Below, one piece after another: positions 1 through 8,955 of a DNA stretch of 62,214 nt. The stretch is from a virus. A program made the translations under genes and the position numbers. The stretch lies in IMG/VR virus record IMGVR_UViG_3300009159_000076, positions 1-62,214 of that record. One strand, written 5' to 3'. The notes under the pieces are model-generated. The model made no database searches, was not told where the DNA came from, and saw only the letters and a list, made by a program, of their open reading frames with translations. Each line of letters begins with the position of its first letter. Position 1 is the first letter of the stretch.

Positions 1-954
1 CAAAGAGCAATTGCTATTGGAACACAAGGACTTGCTGACGTATTTTATTTGATGGATTATATTTTCACATCTGATGAAGCTCGTAAATTGAATAAAGAGA
101 TTTTTGAAACAATTTATTTCGCAGCAATCACTGAAAGTAACAGATTGTGTATGGATGGTAAGTATGAACCGTATGCTTACTTTAAAGGGTCTCCAATGTC
201 ACAAGGAGTATTTCAATTTGATATGTGGGGATTAAACGAAGATGAGTTATCAAAAAGATGGCCTTGGGGGATTCTTAAACAGAATGTTAGTAAGTACGGA
301 ATTTGTAACTCATTATTCACAGCTCAAATGCCTGTGGCATCTTCAGCTAAGATTACAGGTTCATATGAAATGACAGAACCCGCTCACTCAGCAATCTTTA
401 ATAGACGTGTAGTTGGTGGGGAGATTATGATTGTTAACAAGTATTTGATTAGTGATTTTGAAAAGATTGGGATTTGGTCTGAGGACTTAAAGAATGAAAT
501 TATCATGAACGAAGGGTCAATTCAAAACATTAATTTCAATAACTACCTTGACCAAGAAGATAAGAGATATAACTTCAAAGTTAAAAGAACTGAACACTTA
601 ATTAAGAAATACAAAACAATTTGGGAGATTTCACAAAGAGAATTGATTGAGATGGCCGCTGACAGAGCACCATTTATTGACCAATCACAATCAATGAATA
701 TCTACATGTCAAACCCAACATTGTCAAAAATTTCATCTTCACATTTCTACGGATGGGAAAAAGGATTGAAAACACTTTGTTATTACGTTAGAACAAGAGC
801 AATCTCAACGGGAGCTAAACACTTGGCTATGGACGTATCAAAAATTAACAAACCAAAACCAACACCTGAACCACCAAAGGTTGATTACAGTTATATGAAT
901 CTACCTGACAAACCTGAAAATAGTGAATTTGATTGTTTTGGGTGTTCTTCTTAA
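1..954 (+). CDS. nrdA: Ribonucleoside-diphosphate reductase class I, large (alpha) subunit, C-terminal part
   Basis: The reading frame is open from base 1, so the gene starts outside the window; only the last 317 or so residues are present. Class I RNR alpha reduces ribonucleoside diphosphates to deoxy forms for phage DNA synthesis, working with a beta subunit that is not in this window. Seen here: the RAIAIGTQGLADVF segment at the window edge, the SMNIYMSNPTLSKISSSHFY segment and the adjacent Tyr-Tyr of CYYVRTRA, which fits the radical-transfer tyrosine pair of the family, and a C-terminal CFGC that fits the redox-active Cys pair re-reduced by thioredoxin or glutaredoxin. The catalytic Cys/Asn/Glu loop lies upstream and cannot be checked. 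A strong terminator follows directly, separating this gene from the baseplate genes. Family identity is secure. Confidence 0.93.
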   Translation, partial: QRAIAIGTQGLADVFYLMDYIFTSDEARKLNKEIFETIYFAAITESNRLCMDGKYEPYAYFKGSPMSQGVFQFDMWGLNEDELSKRWPWGILKQNVSKYGICNSLFTAQMPVASSAKITGSYEMTEPAHSAIFNRRVVGGEIMIVNKYLISDFEKIGIWSEDLKNEIIMNEGSIQNINFNNYLDQEDKRYNFKVKRTEHLIKKYKTIWEISQRELIEMAADRAPFIDQSQSMNIYMSNPTLSKISSSHFYGWEKGLKTLCYYVRTRAISTGAKHLAMDVSKINKPKPTPEPPKVDYSYMNLPDKPENSEFDCFGCSS

Positions 955-970
955 AAAAATCCGATGTGTT

Positions 971-994
971 ATCCCGAGCTAGGTCGGGATTTTT
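971..994 (+). terminator. Rho-independent terminator after nrdA
   Basis: A perfect 7-bp stem ATCCCGA / TCGGGAT (971-977 with 984-990) with a 6-base loop is followed directly by TTTT and an AT-rich run. It lies 17 bases after the nrdA stop and ends shortly before the putative late promoter of the gp25-like gene. Confidence 0.85.
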
Positions 995-1004
995 AATTTC
1001 ATAG

Positions 1005-1011
1005 TATTTAT
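1005..1011 (+). promoter_or_regulatory. TATTTAT motif, putative phage late promoter (gp25-like gene)
   Basis: TATTTAT lies between the terminator and the next gene, exactly 5 bases before the ATG at 1017. The same motif recurs upstream of nine other transcription units in the window. A promoter this close to the start would give an almost leaderless mRNA. The role is inferred from position only. Confidence 0.5.
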
Positions 1012-1016
1012 GAAAT

Positions 1017-1475
1017 ATGGCTCAAGGTAAAACATACGGTATAACATTTCCATTTAGAGATTCTTTTGACGGTAAATATTTAGATTTAACTGACTTTGAT
1101 GAAGATGAGGTTAAAACAGATTTAGTTCATTTACTATTAACAAGAAAGGGAAGCAGATATTTTTTACCAAATTTTGGGACAAGATTATATGAATATATTT
1201 TTGAACCACTTGATGGTCCAACATTTAATGAGATTGAAACTGAAATAAAAGATTCTGTGACAGCGTATATTCCTAATCTTCAAATTACATCAGTTAAAGT
1301 TGAACCAATTATATCACCTGATGGACAATCGGATTTATCGACAACTTTTCCTGGAACAGGTGAAATAACTTTACCTGATTTAGCAATTAATGAACACACT
1401 GCAAAAGTGACAATAAATTATAATATTACGAGTGGAGTATTTAATACTTCTGACTTTATAATTATTAATATATAA
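1017..1475 (+). CDS. Baseplate wedge protein, T4 gp25-like (GPW/gp25 family)
   Basis: 152 residues, close to the 132 of T4 gp25. Family members are small conserved wedge components with a lysozyme-like fold related to sheath-initiator proteins of contractile tails. The diagnostic core is visible at about residues 35-65: DLVHLLLTRKGSRYFLPNFG followed by TRLYEYIFEPLD, then an acidic helix and a strand with NLQITSVKVEP, the usual gp25 ending. The C-terminus is slightly longer than in T4. It begins the baseplate operon, one base before the gp6-like gene, which matches the known functional pairing of gp25 and gp6 in the wedge. Start at ATG 1017 gives MAQGKTYG and sits 5 bases after a TATTTAT motif. 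Confidence 0.9.
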   Translation: MAQGKTYGITFPFRDSFDGKYLDLTDFDEDEVKTDLVHLLLTRKGSRYFLPNFGTRLYEYIFEPLDGPTFNEIETEIKDSVTAYIPNLQITSVKVEPIISPDGQSDLSTTFPGTGEITLPDLAINEHTAKVTINYNITSGVFNTSDFIIINI

Positions 1476-1476
1476 C

Positions 1477-3312
1477 ATGGCTCAACAAATATCATATACC
1501 ACAAGGGATTTCCAAGCAATAAGATTAGAACTAATAAATTATGTTCAGACTTATTATCCTGATTTAATTCAAAATGTTAATGATGCTTCGGTATTTTCAG
1601 TATTCTTGGATTTAAACGCTGCGGTTACTGATAACTTAAATTTTAATATTGATAGAGCGTTACAAGAAACTGTTCTACAATACGCTCAAAAAGATATATC
1701 TGTTTATAACATTGCAAGAACATACGGTTTGAAGATACCGGGATTAAGACCTTCGATTGCTCTTTGTGATTTTTCTATAATAGTTCCTGTTGATGGTGAC
1801 TCTGAAAATTTACAATATTGTGGGGTTTTACGTAGAGGTAGTCAAGTATTGGGAGCGGGTCAAACTTTTGAAAGTTTATATGACATTGATTTTTCTTCAG
1901 AATATAATTCAGAAGGTTTTCCAAATAGATTAAAAATTCCAAATTTTAATGCTAACGGAAGTTTAGTGAATTATACTATTTTAAAAAGAGAACCTGTGGT
2001 AAACGGTGTAACTAGAGTATTTAAAAAAGTTATATCACAAACAGACTCAAGACCATTTTTAGAAGTATTTTTACCTGAACAAAATGTCTTAGGTGTTACA
2101 AGTGTTCTTTTAAAGAACGGAAACAATTTTACAAATATTCCATCTGCTCAAGAATTTTTATCAACAGTTGATAGATGGTATGAAGTTCAAGCTTTAGCTG
2201 AGGATAGAATTTTTATACCTGACGTGACTAAAACATCAGATAATCCTGGTATTAAAGTTGGAAAATATTTACAAACAAATCAAAGATTTATTAGTGAATA
2301 TACACCACAGGGGTTTCTTAAATTAACTTTTGGTGGTGGTAATCAATCTACCGATGAATTATTACGACAATATGCTTTAAATGGAATTACTTTAGATATC
2401 TCAAAATATCAAAATAATTTCTCTTTAGGTTCTACTTTAAAACCAACTACAACATTGTTTATTCAATATCGTGTTGGTGGTGGATTACAAAGTAATATAG
2501 GCGTAGGAGTTATGAATCAAATTGGAACAATTAATTTTTCTGTAAATGGACCTAACTCTCAACAGAATTTAAATACCATTAACTCTCTTCAGGTGAATAA
2601 TGTTACTGCGGCAGTGGGAGGGGCGAATGCTCCAACAATCGAAGAAATTAGAAACTTAGTTGGATTTAACTTTGCTTCACAAAACAGAGCGGTAACTATT
2701 AATGATTACGAAGCAATTTTAAGAAAAATGCCTTCGATGTTCGGAGCTCCGGCAAAAGTTGCGATAACTGAAGAAGACAACAAAATCAAAATTAATATCT
2801 TATCTTACGACACCGAAGGTAATTTATCAAGTAATGTGTCAAATACATTACAAAGTAATATTGCTAATTACCTATCAAATTACAGAATGATAAATGATTA
2901 CATTTTTGTAAATTCTGCTAATGTAATTGATTTGGCGTTTGATGTCTCAGTAGTATTAGATGCTAGTCAAAATCAGGGAACAGTTATTACAAACTTGGTT
3001 GAAAAGGTTCAAAACTATATGAGTCCATTAACAAGAGAAATGGGTTCAAATGTCTACATATCAGAAATAAGAAGATTAGTACAAGAAGAAGTTGGTGTGA
3101 TAACTGTGACAGATATTAAAGTTTATAATAAAGTAGGGGGGCAATATTCATCATCTCAAACTTCACAAAGATATTCAAATAGTGATACTAAACAAATTGA
3201 ACTTATTGATGATACAATATTTGCAGAACCGACACAAATTTATGATGTAAGATATCCTAATAAAGATATTCGAATCATAGTAAAGAACTTAACTGCTGTT
3301 AACTTTAGCTAA
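1477..3312 (+). CDS. Baseplate wedge protein, T4 gp6-like (baseplate J family)
   Basis: 611 residues, near the length of T4 gp6 (660). In T4 gp6 dimers form the inner ring that joins wedges around the hub. Seen: N-terminal TTRDFQAIRLELINYVQTYY and a segment about fluid-phase wedge assembly length (NVNDASVFSVFLDLNAAVTD), typical of the gp6/J family; a middle beta-rich domain; the family signature at about 395-420 (FASQNRAVTINDYEAILRKM), and a C-terminal ferredoxin-like portion around EMGSNVYISEIRRLVQEEVG. The start is one base after the gp25-like stop, so the two are co-transcribed and probably co-translated. A 51-base gap with a TATTTAT motif follows. Confidence 0.88.
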   Translation: MAQQISYTTRDFQAIRLELINYVQTYYPDLIQNVNDASVFSVFLDLNAAVTDNLNFNIDRALQETVLQYAQKDISVYNIARTYGLKIPGLRPSIALCDFSIIVPVDGDSENLQYCGVLRRGSQVLGAGQTFESLYDIDFSSEYNSEGFPNRLKIPNFNANGSLVNYTILKREPVVNGVTRVFKKVISQTDSRPFLEVFLPEQNVLGVTSVLLKNGNNFTNIPSAQEFLSTVDRWYEVQALAEDRIFIPDVTKTSDNPGIKVGKYLQTNQRFISEYTPQGFLKLTFGGGNQSTDELLRQYALNGITLDISKYQNNFSLGSTLKPTTTLFIQYRVGGGLQSNIGVGVMNQIGTINFSVNGPNSQQNLNTINSLQVNNVTAAVGGANAPTIEEIRNLVGFNFASQNRAVTINDYEAILRKMPSMFGAPAKVAITEEDNKIKINILSYDTEGNLSSNVSNTLQSNIANYLSNYRMINDYIFVNSANVIDLAFDVSVVLDASQNQGTVITNLVEKVQNYMSPLTREMGSNVYISEIRRLVQEEVGVITVTDIKVYNKVGGQYSSSQTSQRYSNSDTKQIELIDDTIFAEPTQIYDVRYPNKDIRIIVKNLTAVNFS

Positions 3313-3344
3313 CATCCTTTATTTTTATAAAAGTGTGTTTAAAA

Positions 3345-3351
3345 TATTTAT
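3345..3351 (+). promoter_or_regulatory. TATTTAT motif, putative late promoter (large baseplate gene)
   Basis: TATTTAT in the 51-base gap, 12 bases before the ATG at 3364. One of ten gene-proximal copies of the motif. Confidence 0.45.
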
Positions 3352-3363
3352 TTAAAAACACAC

Positions 3364-6300
3364 ATGCCGTCAACATATAGAATTAGAACAGAGTTAGGGG
3401 TAAACAAGACCATTCAGGTTAAGTTAGAACAAAATTACGACACTTTAGAGTTATTGTCTTTAACAATTTCGCCAAATAATTTATATACTCGTGCTTGTGC
3501 GAATTATGGTGTTGTTTGTGGTAGAGTTTTTTGTAATAATGGTTTTGGATTACCAAACGCAAGATTATCTATTTTCATACCTATTGATGAATTAGATATT
3601 ACAAATCAAGATATTTCAGTTTTATATCCTTATCAGAGTATTAATGATATTAATGAGGATGGTTATAGATATAATTTATTACCTTATACACAATCTCATA
3701 GTGGACACGTTCCTGTTGGTACTTTCCCTGATAGGATTGACGCTCTAATTAACAAGACAGTAATTGAGGTTTATGATAAGTATTATCGATTCACAGTGAG
3801 TACAAACGACTCTGGTGACTTTATGATACTTGGAGTCCCGACAGGTCAACAGACGTTGTTTATGCAAGTCGACCTTTCTGATATTGGTGAGTTCTCAATG
3901 ACACCACAAGACCTGATAAGAATGGGTCTTGCTACTGAATCACAAGTTGACGGAACAAGATTTAAATTTTCAGAAAATTATAATGAGTTACCTCAAATTA
4001 TTAGTATTTCAAAAACAATACAAGTCTCACCATTTTACGGTGAACCTGAGATATGTGATTATTCAATCCAACAGGTTGATTTTGATTTAACCTCTGAAAA
4101 AAATGTAACGATATCACCTACTGCGGTTTTTATTGGTTCAATATTTTCAGCGAATGAAGGAACTAAAGTTACTAATACAAATAATAATGCTTGTAATGTT
4201 AAGAGGAACCTTGGTGAGATGTGTGATTTAATTCCTGGTTCAGGTCAAATATTAGCATTAAGACAGACAATTCGCTTAGATAATTTAGGTCTCCCAATTA
4301 TCGAACAATTTACATTAGAGAATGATGGTAAAATTATAGACCAAGACGGTACTTGGGTAACTGAGGTACCGATGAATTTAGATTATGTTTATACTGATGA
4401 GGAAGGTAATAGAAGAATAAGTGATAATCCTAATATCGGTATTCCTACCAAATCAAAATATCGATTTAAAATTAAATGGGACCAATCACCACAATTATCA
4501 GAATCAACTAAACGAGGATATTTTTTAGTTCCAAACATTAAAGAATATGGTTGGATTAACCCTACAAATGACCCGAATTTACAAGACTTAGTTGATAGTA
4601 TTTTCACCATTGAAATTCCTGCGGGGACAACAGAATCATTTATTTATAATTTGATAAATGAAAATGAAGCCACCGCATATGTTTTTAGACTTAATGAAAC
4701 GGTTAACGTTAATAATTTAAAAATAACTTATCCTGACGGAACGGTCTATAATAGTCAAAATTTTAGTAACAATTTTATAGGTGGTTTTCCAAACTTTAAT
4801 TTATTTTGGGAATCACCTGATTCCGAAACGGTAGCAACATTTATTTTTTACAAAATAAATTATACAAGATTTCAGTTAGAAGCGTCTTACGCTTTTAGTT
4901 TAGATTGGAATGATTACGCTAATGTCGATGATGCTTTGAGTTGTGAGGATACTTTTATGGAGTTGTATTTTAATAAGGTTTATACAATTAGTCAGATTAT
5001 TGACAGGTACTCAACAGGATTAAGACCTAGTAAAACTGTTCAAATTAAAAATATTCAAGACCCAAGTTGTGACGGTAGTATAAATAAATTTCCAATTAAT
5101 GATGTTTTTTTAAGAATTAATTTTAATTATATTTTTAATAATTTTTTACTTGATTTACTTAAATATATTTTAATTTCTTTAGTGCCGGCACTACATGTGT
5201 TAAGTTTTTTATGGTTAGTTTTAGCACCAATTATTGCGGTTATTCTATTAGTTGTTCAGTTAATAATTTTTATCATTTGTAATATAGTCAGAGGTATACA
5301 AAATATTTTTGGTAATTCTAATTTAGATTGTTCACCTCCTTCAGATTTCAGAAGTTTACTTCTTAATAATCCATTTAAAAATATAACATTATCTCTTTTA
5401 CTTTATACCGAAGATGGTTGTGAAAGATGTAATTGTAAATCTGGTGAAATAACTGCTGATACTGATTTAATTGGTCAATTTACTCAGGTTCAAGAAGAGC
5501 AAGTTTCTATTTTAATGGATACTACGGGATTCCAAACTTATACCAACAATTCAAACGATGTAATTTATGTGTCCAATTTGATTGCTGGAAATGCTGGTGA
5601 AGATGGTTTAAAAAGAAGAACTCCCATAATTAAAGACAAATTAACATTAGTCACTGACCCTGATGCTGTAACTAGAACAATTGACATTGGATATTATTCA
5701 CAATCTTTAACTTTTTCTGAAAGGTTAAATATGTTATCTTTTCCTGGTAGGTATTTTAAGGTTGGAGATAAACTAGACCCTTTGGGTATAAAAGTTTACA
5801 TAGAACCAGAATTAAATACTAGTATTGGTTCATTTCCAATATTCGACAGTACAACCCAAACCGTTCAACAACAAATCGTTGTTGGTACATCAAAGTTTCA
5901 TTGGGATAACGCGATGATAATCGCTTTGGACCCTGGAATTGATTTAACTGTTGGTGAAATCTTGAGTTTTCAAAACCCAAATCTTTCGAATGACCCAAAC
6001 TATAAAAGAAACGAATCTTATCCTGCGTCTTCAGGTCTTACCCAATCACCTCCAGTTTTTAATGGTGAAAGTATTGTTGGTGGTCAAATTACTGTTAATT
6101 GGACCCGAACGTATAATTTTACGACTTTAGCTAATGGTTATCAAAATCCGGCAGGACCAATTAATGGAGCAGCAGGCGGAGGAGTTGCGGAACAAACAAC
6201 TTATAATGTTTCAGCAATAACTGAAAACAATACTGTTACATCATTTGCTGCTGACATCGAATATTTTCAGGTGTTGAAAATTGGAAATTTAAACGATTTA

Positions 6301-8955
6301 AATCTAATTGCAGGTCTAAATGGTATAAATGGTGTATTAAATCAAAATCAATATTACCGTAGTCAAGGAAGTGATGATGATGGTGAAGTCAATTGTTTTT
6401 ATCTGAGGTTTAATTATTATAATCCGACATTTGGTAGTGTTGGAGTTATATCAAATCCTGATAGTTATAAATACGCGATTTTAATGAGAGGTGTTGATGT
6501 CCATTCGCCAAGAGTTAAACAAAAAATATGGTTAGGTAGTTTATTTTCTAATCAAGTCGATGAATCAAATATTCCCAACGATGTTAATGAATCGGATGTT
6601 TATGTTGAAGGTTATTTCAAACTGAATATCCCATACCAACCAAATACTTCAACTATTTTAAACGAAGAACAACAACAAGTTCAATGTCGACACAATCAGC
6701 TTCAAACTAATAATAGTGTTGACCAATTCGGTGGACGTATTTTCTACCCGAGTTATATGTTTCAGTATTACGACACTTCGTATATACCATTTCAAAGTGA
6801 CCTACATTTATATTACTCTGCTTACGACGCTAGAAATTTCCCAGGAAATATTTTAAATGTTGTTCCTGAATATGATGAACTCTACCTTACTACTGGTACT
6901 CAAACAACAACAGATTCGGGGTTTCTTAGAGTTGATTTTAGCAATTTTTTTACAGGTTCTCTTTCTATCTTAAAAAATTGTGGTCAAAGTGCTGCTGGTG
7001 GTAATAATAACGATTGTGATGATGATTTAGCACCTAATTTTCCACAAACACTCCAAAAAACATGGAATTTTTACGAGCAATTTGATAATTCCATATTTGG
7101 AGATTTTTTGGCGAATTATAGAATAGGACAAGTTGTTGAGGGAGGTTCTATGTATGCGTATAAGAACGGGAGAAATTTCTATGACAGTCCATGTCAAGGT
7201 GATACTGACGACCAAGATATGAAGATTCCGTCGAACATACCGACCATGAAATACCTTTCACCTTCATACCGAACAATAACATCACCTGGTACAACATATC
7301 CAACTGTAAACTTTAATAATAGACAAAGAATTGTTGTTAGGTCAAATAGAATGCCAACCTCAACAAACGAACAAATTTCAGGACCAAATAGTTTCCAATT
7401 ACATCAGAATTCAAGATTTGCTGTCTACAGATTATCAGATACTGGTGGTGTACAGGAATTAGAAAACATAACACAATACCCAACAAATTCGGATAATGAA
7501 TCGGCTTCCGCATTTGTTCCATTTACGAATGTTTTAGAATCTGTAAATAATTGTGAAAAAGCGGTTATGCTAAATTGTTATGGTACTGATGAAAATGGTA
7601 GTCCTATTATTAAAGACGACTGTCCGCAACTTATGGACCCTGACGGACCTAAAAAATTCTTTAACTATGGAACAGGATGTTATAATTTAATTTCGAGAGC
7701 TTTTGGTAGTTTACCAAAAGATTTGGAATTGATAAATGAATGGTCAAGTAGAAATAAAATTTCAAATGCAGTTTGTTTGGGGGTATTCTCACATAGTTTT
7801 TCCAACAATTGGATTAACGGAACTTTATTTGCCTATCCATTTGAAAATAAAAGATTTTTTGATTCTCAAAATCAACCTTATAGTATTTTTTGTAAAAGTT
7901 TAATTTATTTACATGAAACATCTCAGAATTTTTATTATAGAAGTTCTGCATGGGACGGGGATAGATTTTTAGGTAAACCATCGGTAGTTTATAATGAGAA
8001 ACAAGTCGGTAACGAAAGGTATTTAGGAAGTCCGACAACTATTATGGATTTAGGGCCTAAAGATACCTTTATACAGGAATTAGTTAATACTGATGAATAT
8101 GATGGGTATATTGTATCAAAAGTACCATCAACATCCTATAAAGATATTAGTGAAATATTTAATTTATTTGTTTTAAGTAGATTGGTAAATAATAGTTTTA
8201 TTGAAAATTTATTAATTTCTCTTTTACCTGAAATTGTAATGGCGACGTTCTTTACAAATAAAAGATGGGGAGCGTTTAATGCTCTACCGGCATATGTTGA
8301 TGGAGATTATTCACAGATGTTATCAATTAACTCTGAATTTGGAATAAGTGAATTTAACGTTTCAAATTACGCTCAACCATTAGACTCAGGATTTCAGTCG
8401 GTTTATTTTGGAGGGTCGGGAGCGTATCCTTTATTTGGAATATTCTTAACTGGTAACACACAAGATAGAGATTTTATCACACCGAGAAGAACTATATGGA
8501 ATCCAAACGCCTCTATTAACCAAAACCCTGATTATAACTTTAGTCAAATACCAGTGAAAACTCAAACAGTGCCATTTTATCAGTGGAAATTAGATAACCA
8601 AAACTACTCTAGTATTGGACAGTATACAATTTTTGGTAATCAAAATAACAATTGGGTTACGGATTCACAAGTAACACCACCTAATTTCTTTTCTTATGGA
8701 TATCAGAATATGGATAGACTTAATCCAGCTTCAAATTATTTTCAACCTGACGGTAATAACTCTAATTATTTTAGAGCAACATTAATTAATTTCTCAAGTG
8801 GTATACCGACAATTGCTCTTCCACAGACATTTAGTAATAATACAAGTTTTGTTGTTGGAGCTCCACAACACTTTTATTTTGGTTTGGTAAAAGGAGGAAG
8901 TGCTATTGATAAGTTTAGAATAAAATACGTTAATACAGAATTAATAATTGAATAA
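3364..8955 (+). CDS. Very large baseplate/tail structural protein in the T4 gp7 position
   Basis: 1,863 residues, far longer than T4 gp7 (1,032). I recognise no full-length family. It directly follows the gp6-like gene, where T4 encodes gp7, so a wedge role is inferred from order. N-terminal residues about 50-190 look like a carboxypeptidase-regulatory-like (transthyretin-type) beta sandwich: GRVFCNNGFGLPNARLSIF and later NDSGDFMILGVPTGQQTLFM. Residues about 595-643 form an unusually long hydrophobic stretch (LISLVPALHVLSFLWLVLAP, IIAVILLVVQLIIFIICNIV), followed by a Cys-rich patch CERCNC at about 685. The rest is Asn/Ser/Tyr-rich and beta-like. The last 8 bases overlap the next gene. Confidence 0.6.
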   Translation: MPSTYRIRTELGVNKTIQVKLEQNYDTLELLSLTISPNNLYTRACANYGVVCGRVFCNNGFGLPNARLSIFIPIDELDITNQDISVLYPYQSINDINEDGYRYNLLPYTQSHSGHVPVGTFPDRIDALINKTVIEVYDKYYRFTVSTNDSGDFMILGVPTGQQTLFMQVDLSDIGEFSMTPQDLIRMGLATESQVDGTRFKFSENYNELPQIISISKTIQVSPFYGEPEICDYSIQQVDFDLTSEKNVTISPTAVFIGSIFSANEGTKVTNTNNNACNVKRNLGEMCDLIPGSGQILALRQTIRLDNLGLPIIEQFTLENDGKIIDQDGTWVTEVPMNLDYVYTDEEGNRRISDNPNIGIPTKSKYRFKIKWDQSPQLSESTKRGYFLVPNIKEYGWINPTNDPNLQDLVDSIFTIEIPAGTTESFIYNLINENEATAYVFRLNETVNVNNLKITYPDGTVYNSQNFSNNFIGGFPNFNLFWESPDSETVATFIFYKINYTRFQLEASYAFSLDWNDYANVDDALSCEDTFMELYFNKVYTISQIIDRYSTGLRPSKTVQIKNIQDPSCDGSINKFPINDVFLRINFNYIFNNFLLDLLKYILISLVPALHVLSFLWLVLAPIIAVILLVVQLIIFIICNIVRGIQNIFGNSNLDCSPPSDFRSLLLNNPFKNITLSLLLYTEDGCERCNCKSGEITADTDLIGQFTQVQEEQVSILMDTTGFQTYTNNSNDVIYVSNLIAGNAGEDGLKRRTPIIKDKLTLVTDPDAVTRTIDIGYYSQSLTFSERLNMLSFPGRYFKVGDKLDPLGIKVYIEPELNTSIGSFPIFDSTTQTVQQQIVVGTSKFHWDNAMIIALDPGIDLTVGEILSFQNPNLSNDPNYKRNESYPASSGLTQSPPVFNGESIVGGQITVNWTRTYNFTTLANGYQNPAGPINGAAGGGVAEQTTYNVSAITENNTVTSFAADIEYFQVLKIGNLNDLNLIAGLNGINGVLNQNQYYRSQGSDDDGEVNCFYLRFNYYNPTFGSVGVISNPDSYKYAILMRGVDVHSPRVKQKIWLGSLFSNQVDESNIPNDVNESDVYVEGYFKLNIPYQPNTSTILNEEQQQVQCRHNQLQTNNSVDQFGGRIFYPSYMFQYYDTSYIPFQSDLHLYYSAYDARNFPGNILNVVPEYDELYLTTGTQTTTDSGFLRVDFSNFFTGSLSILKNCGQSAAGGNNNDCDDDLAPNFPQTLQKTWNFYEQFDNSIFGDFLANYRIGQVVEGGSMYAYKNGRNFYDSPCQGDTDDQDMKIPSNIPTMKYLSPSYRTITSPGTTYPTVNFNNRQRIVVRSNRMPTSTNEQISGPNSFQLHQNSRFAVYRLSDTGGVQELENITQYPTNSDNESASAFVPFTNVLESVNNCEKAVMLNCYGTDENGSPIIKDDCPQLMDPDGPKKFFNYGTGCYNLISRAFGSLPKDLELINEWSSRNKISNAVCLGVFSHSFSNNWINGTLFAYPFENKRFFDSQNQPYSIFCKSLIYLHETSQNFYYRSSAWDGDRFLGKPSVVYNEKQVGNERYLGSPTTIMDLGPKDTFIQELVNTDEYDGYIVSKVPSTSYKDISEIFNLFVLSRLVNNSFIENLLISLLPEIVMATFFTNKRWGAFNALPAYVDGDYSQMLSINSEFGISEFNVSNYAQPLDSGFQSVYFGGSGAYPLFGIFLTGNTQDRDFITPRRTIWNPNASINQNPDYNFSQIPVKTQTVPFYQWKLDNQNYSSIGQYTIFGNQNNNWVTDSQVTPPNFFSYGYQNMDRLNPASNYFQPDGNNSNYFRATLINFSSGIPTIALPQTFSNNTSFVVGAPQHFYFGLVKGGSAIDKFRIKYVNTELIIE

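Noticed and set aside
4389-4610. Short minus-strand open frames inside the baseplate genes (also near 7027, 7337, 7814, 9988, 10383, 13099)
   Set aside because: All lie fully inside well-supported plus-strand genes and show no family features.
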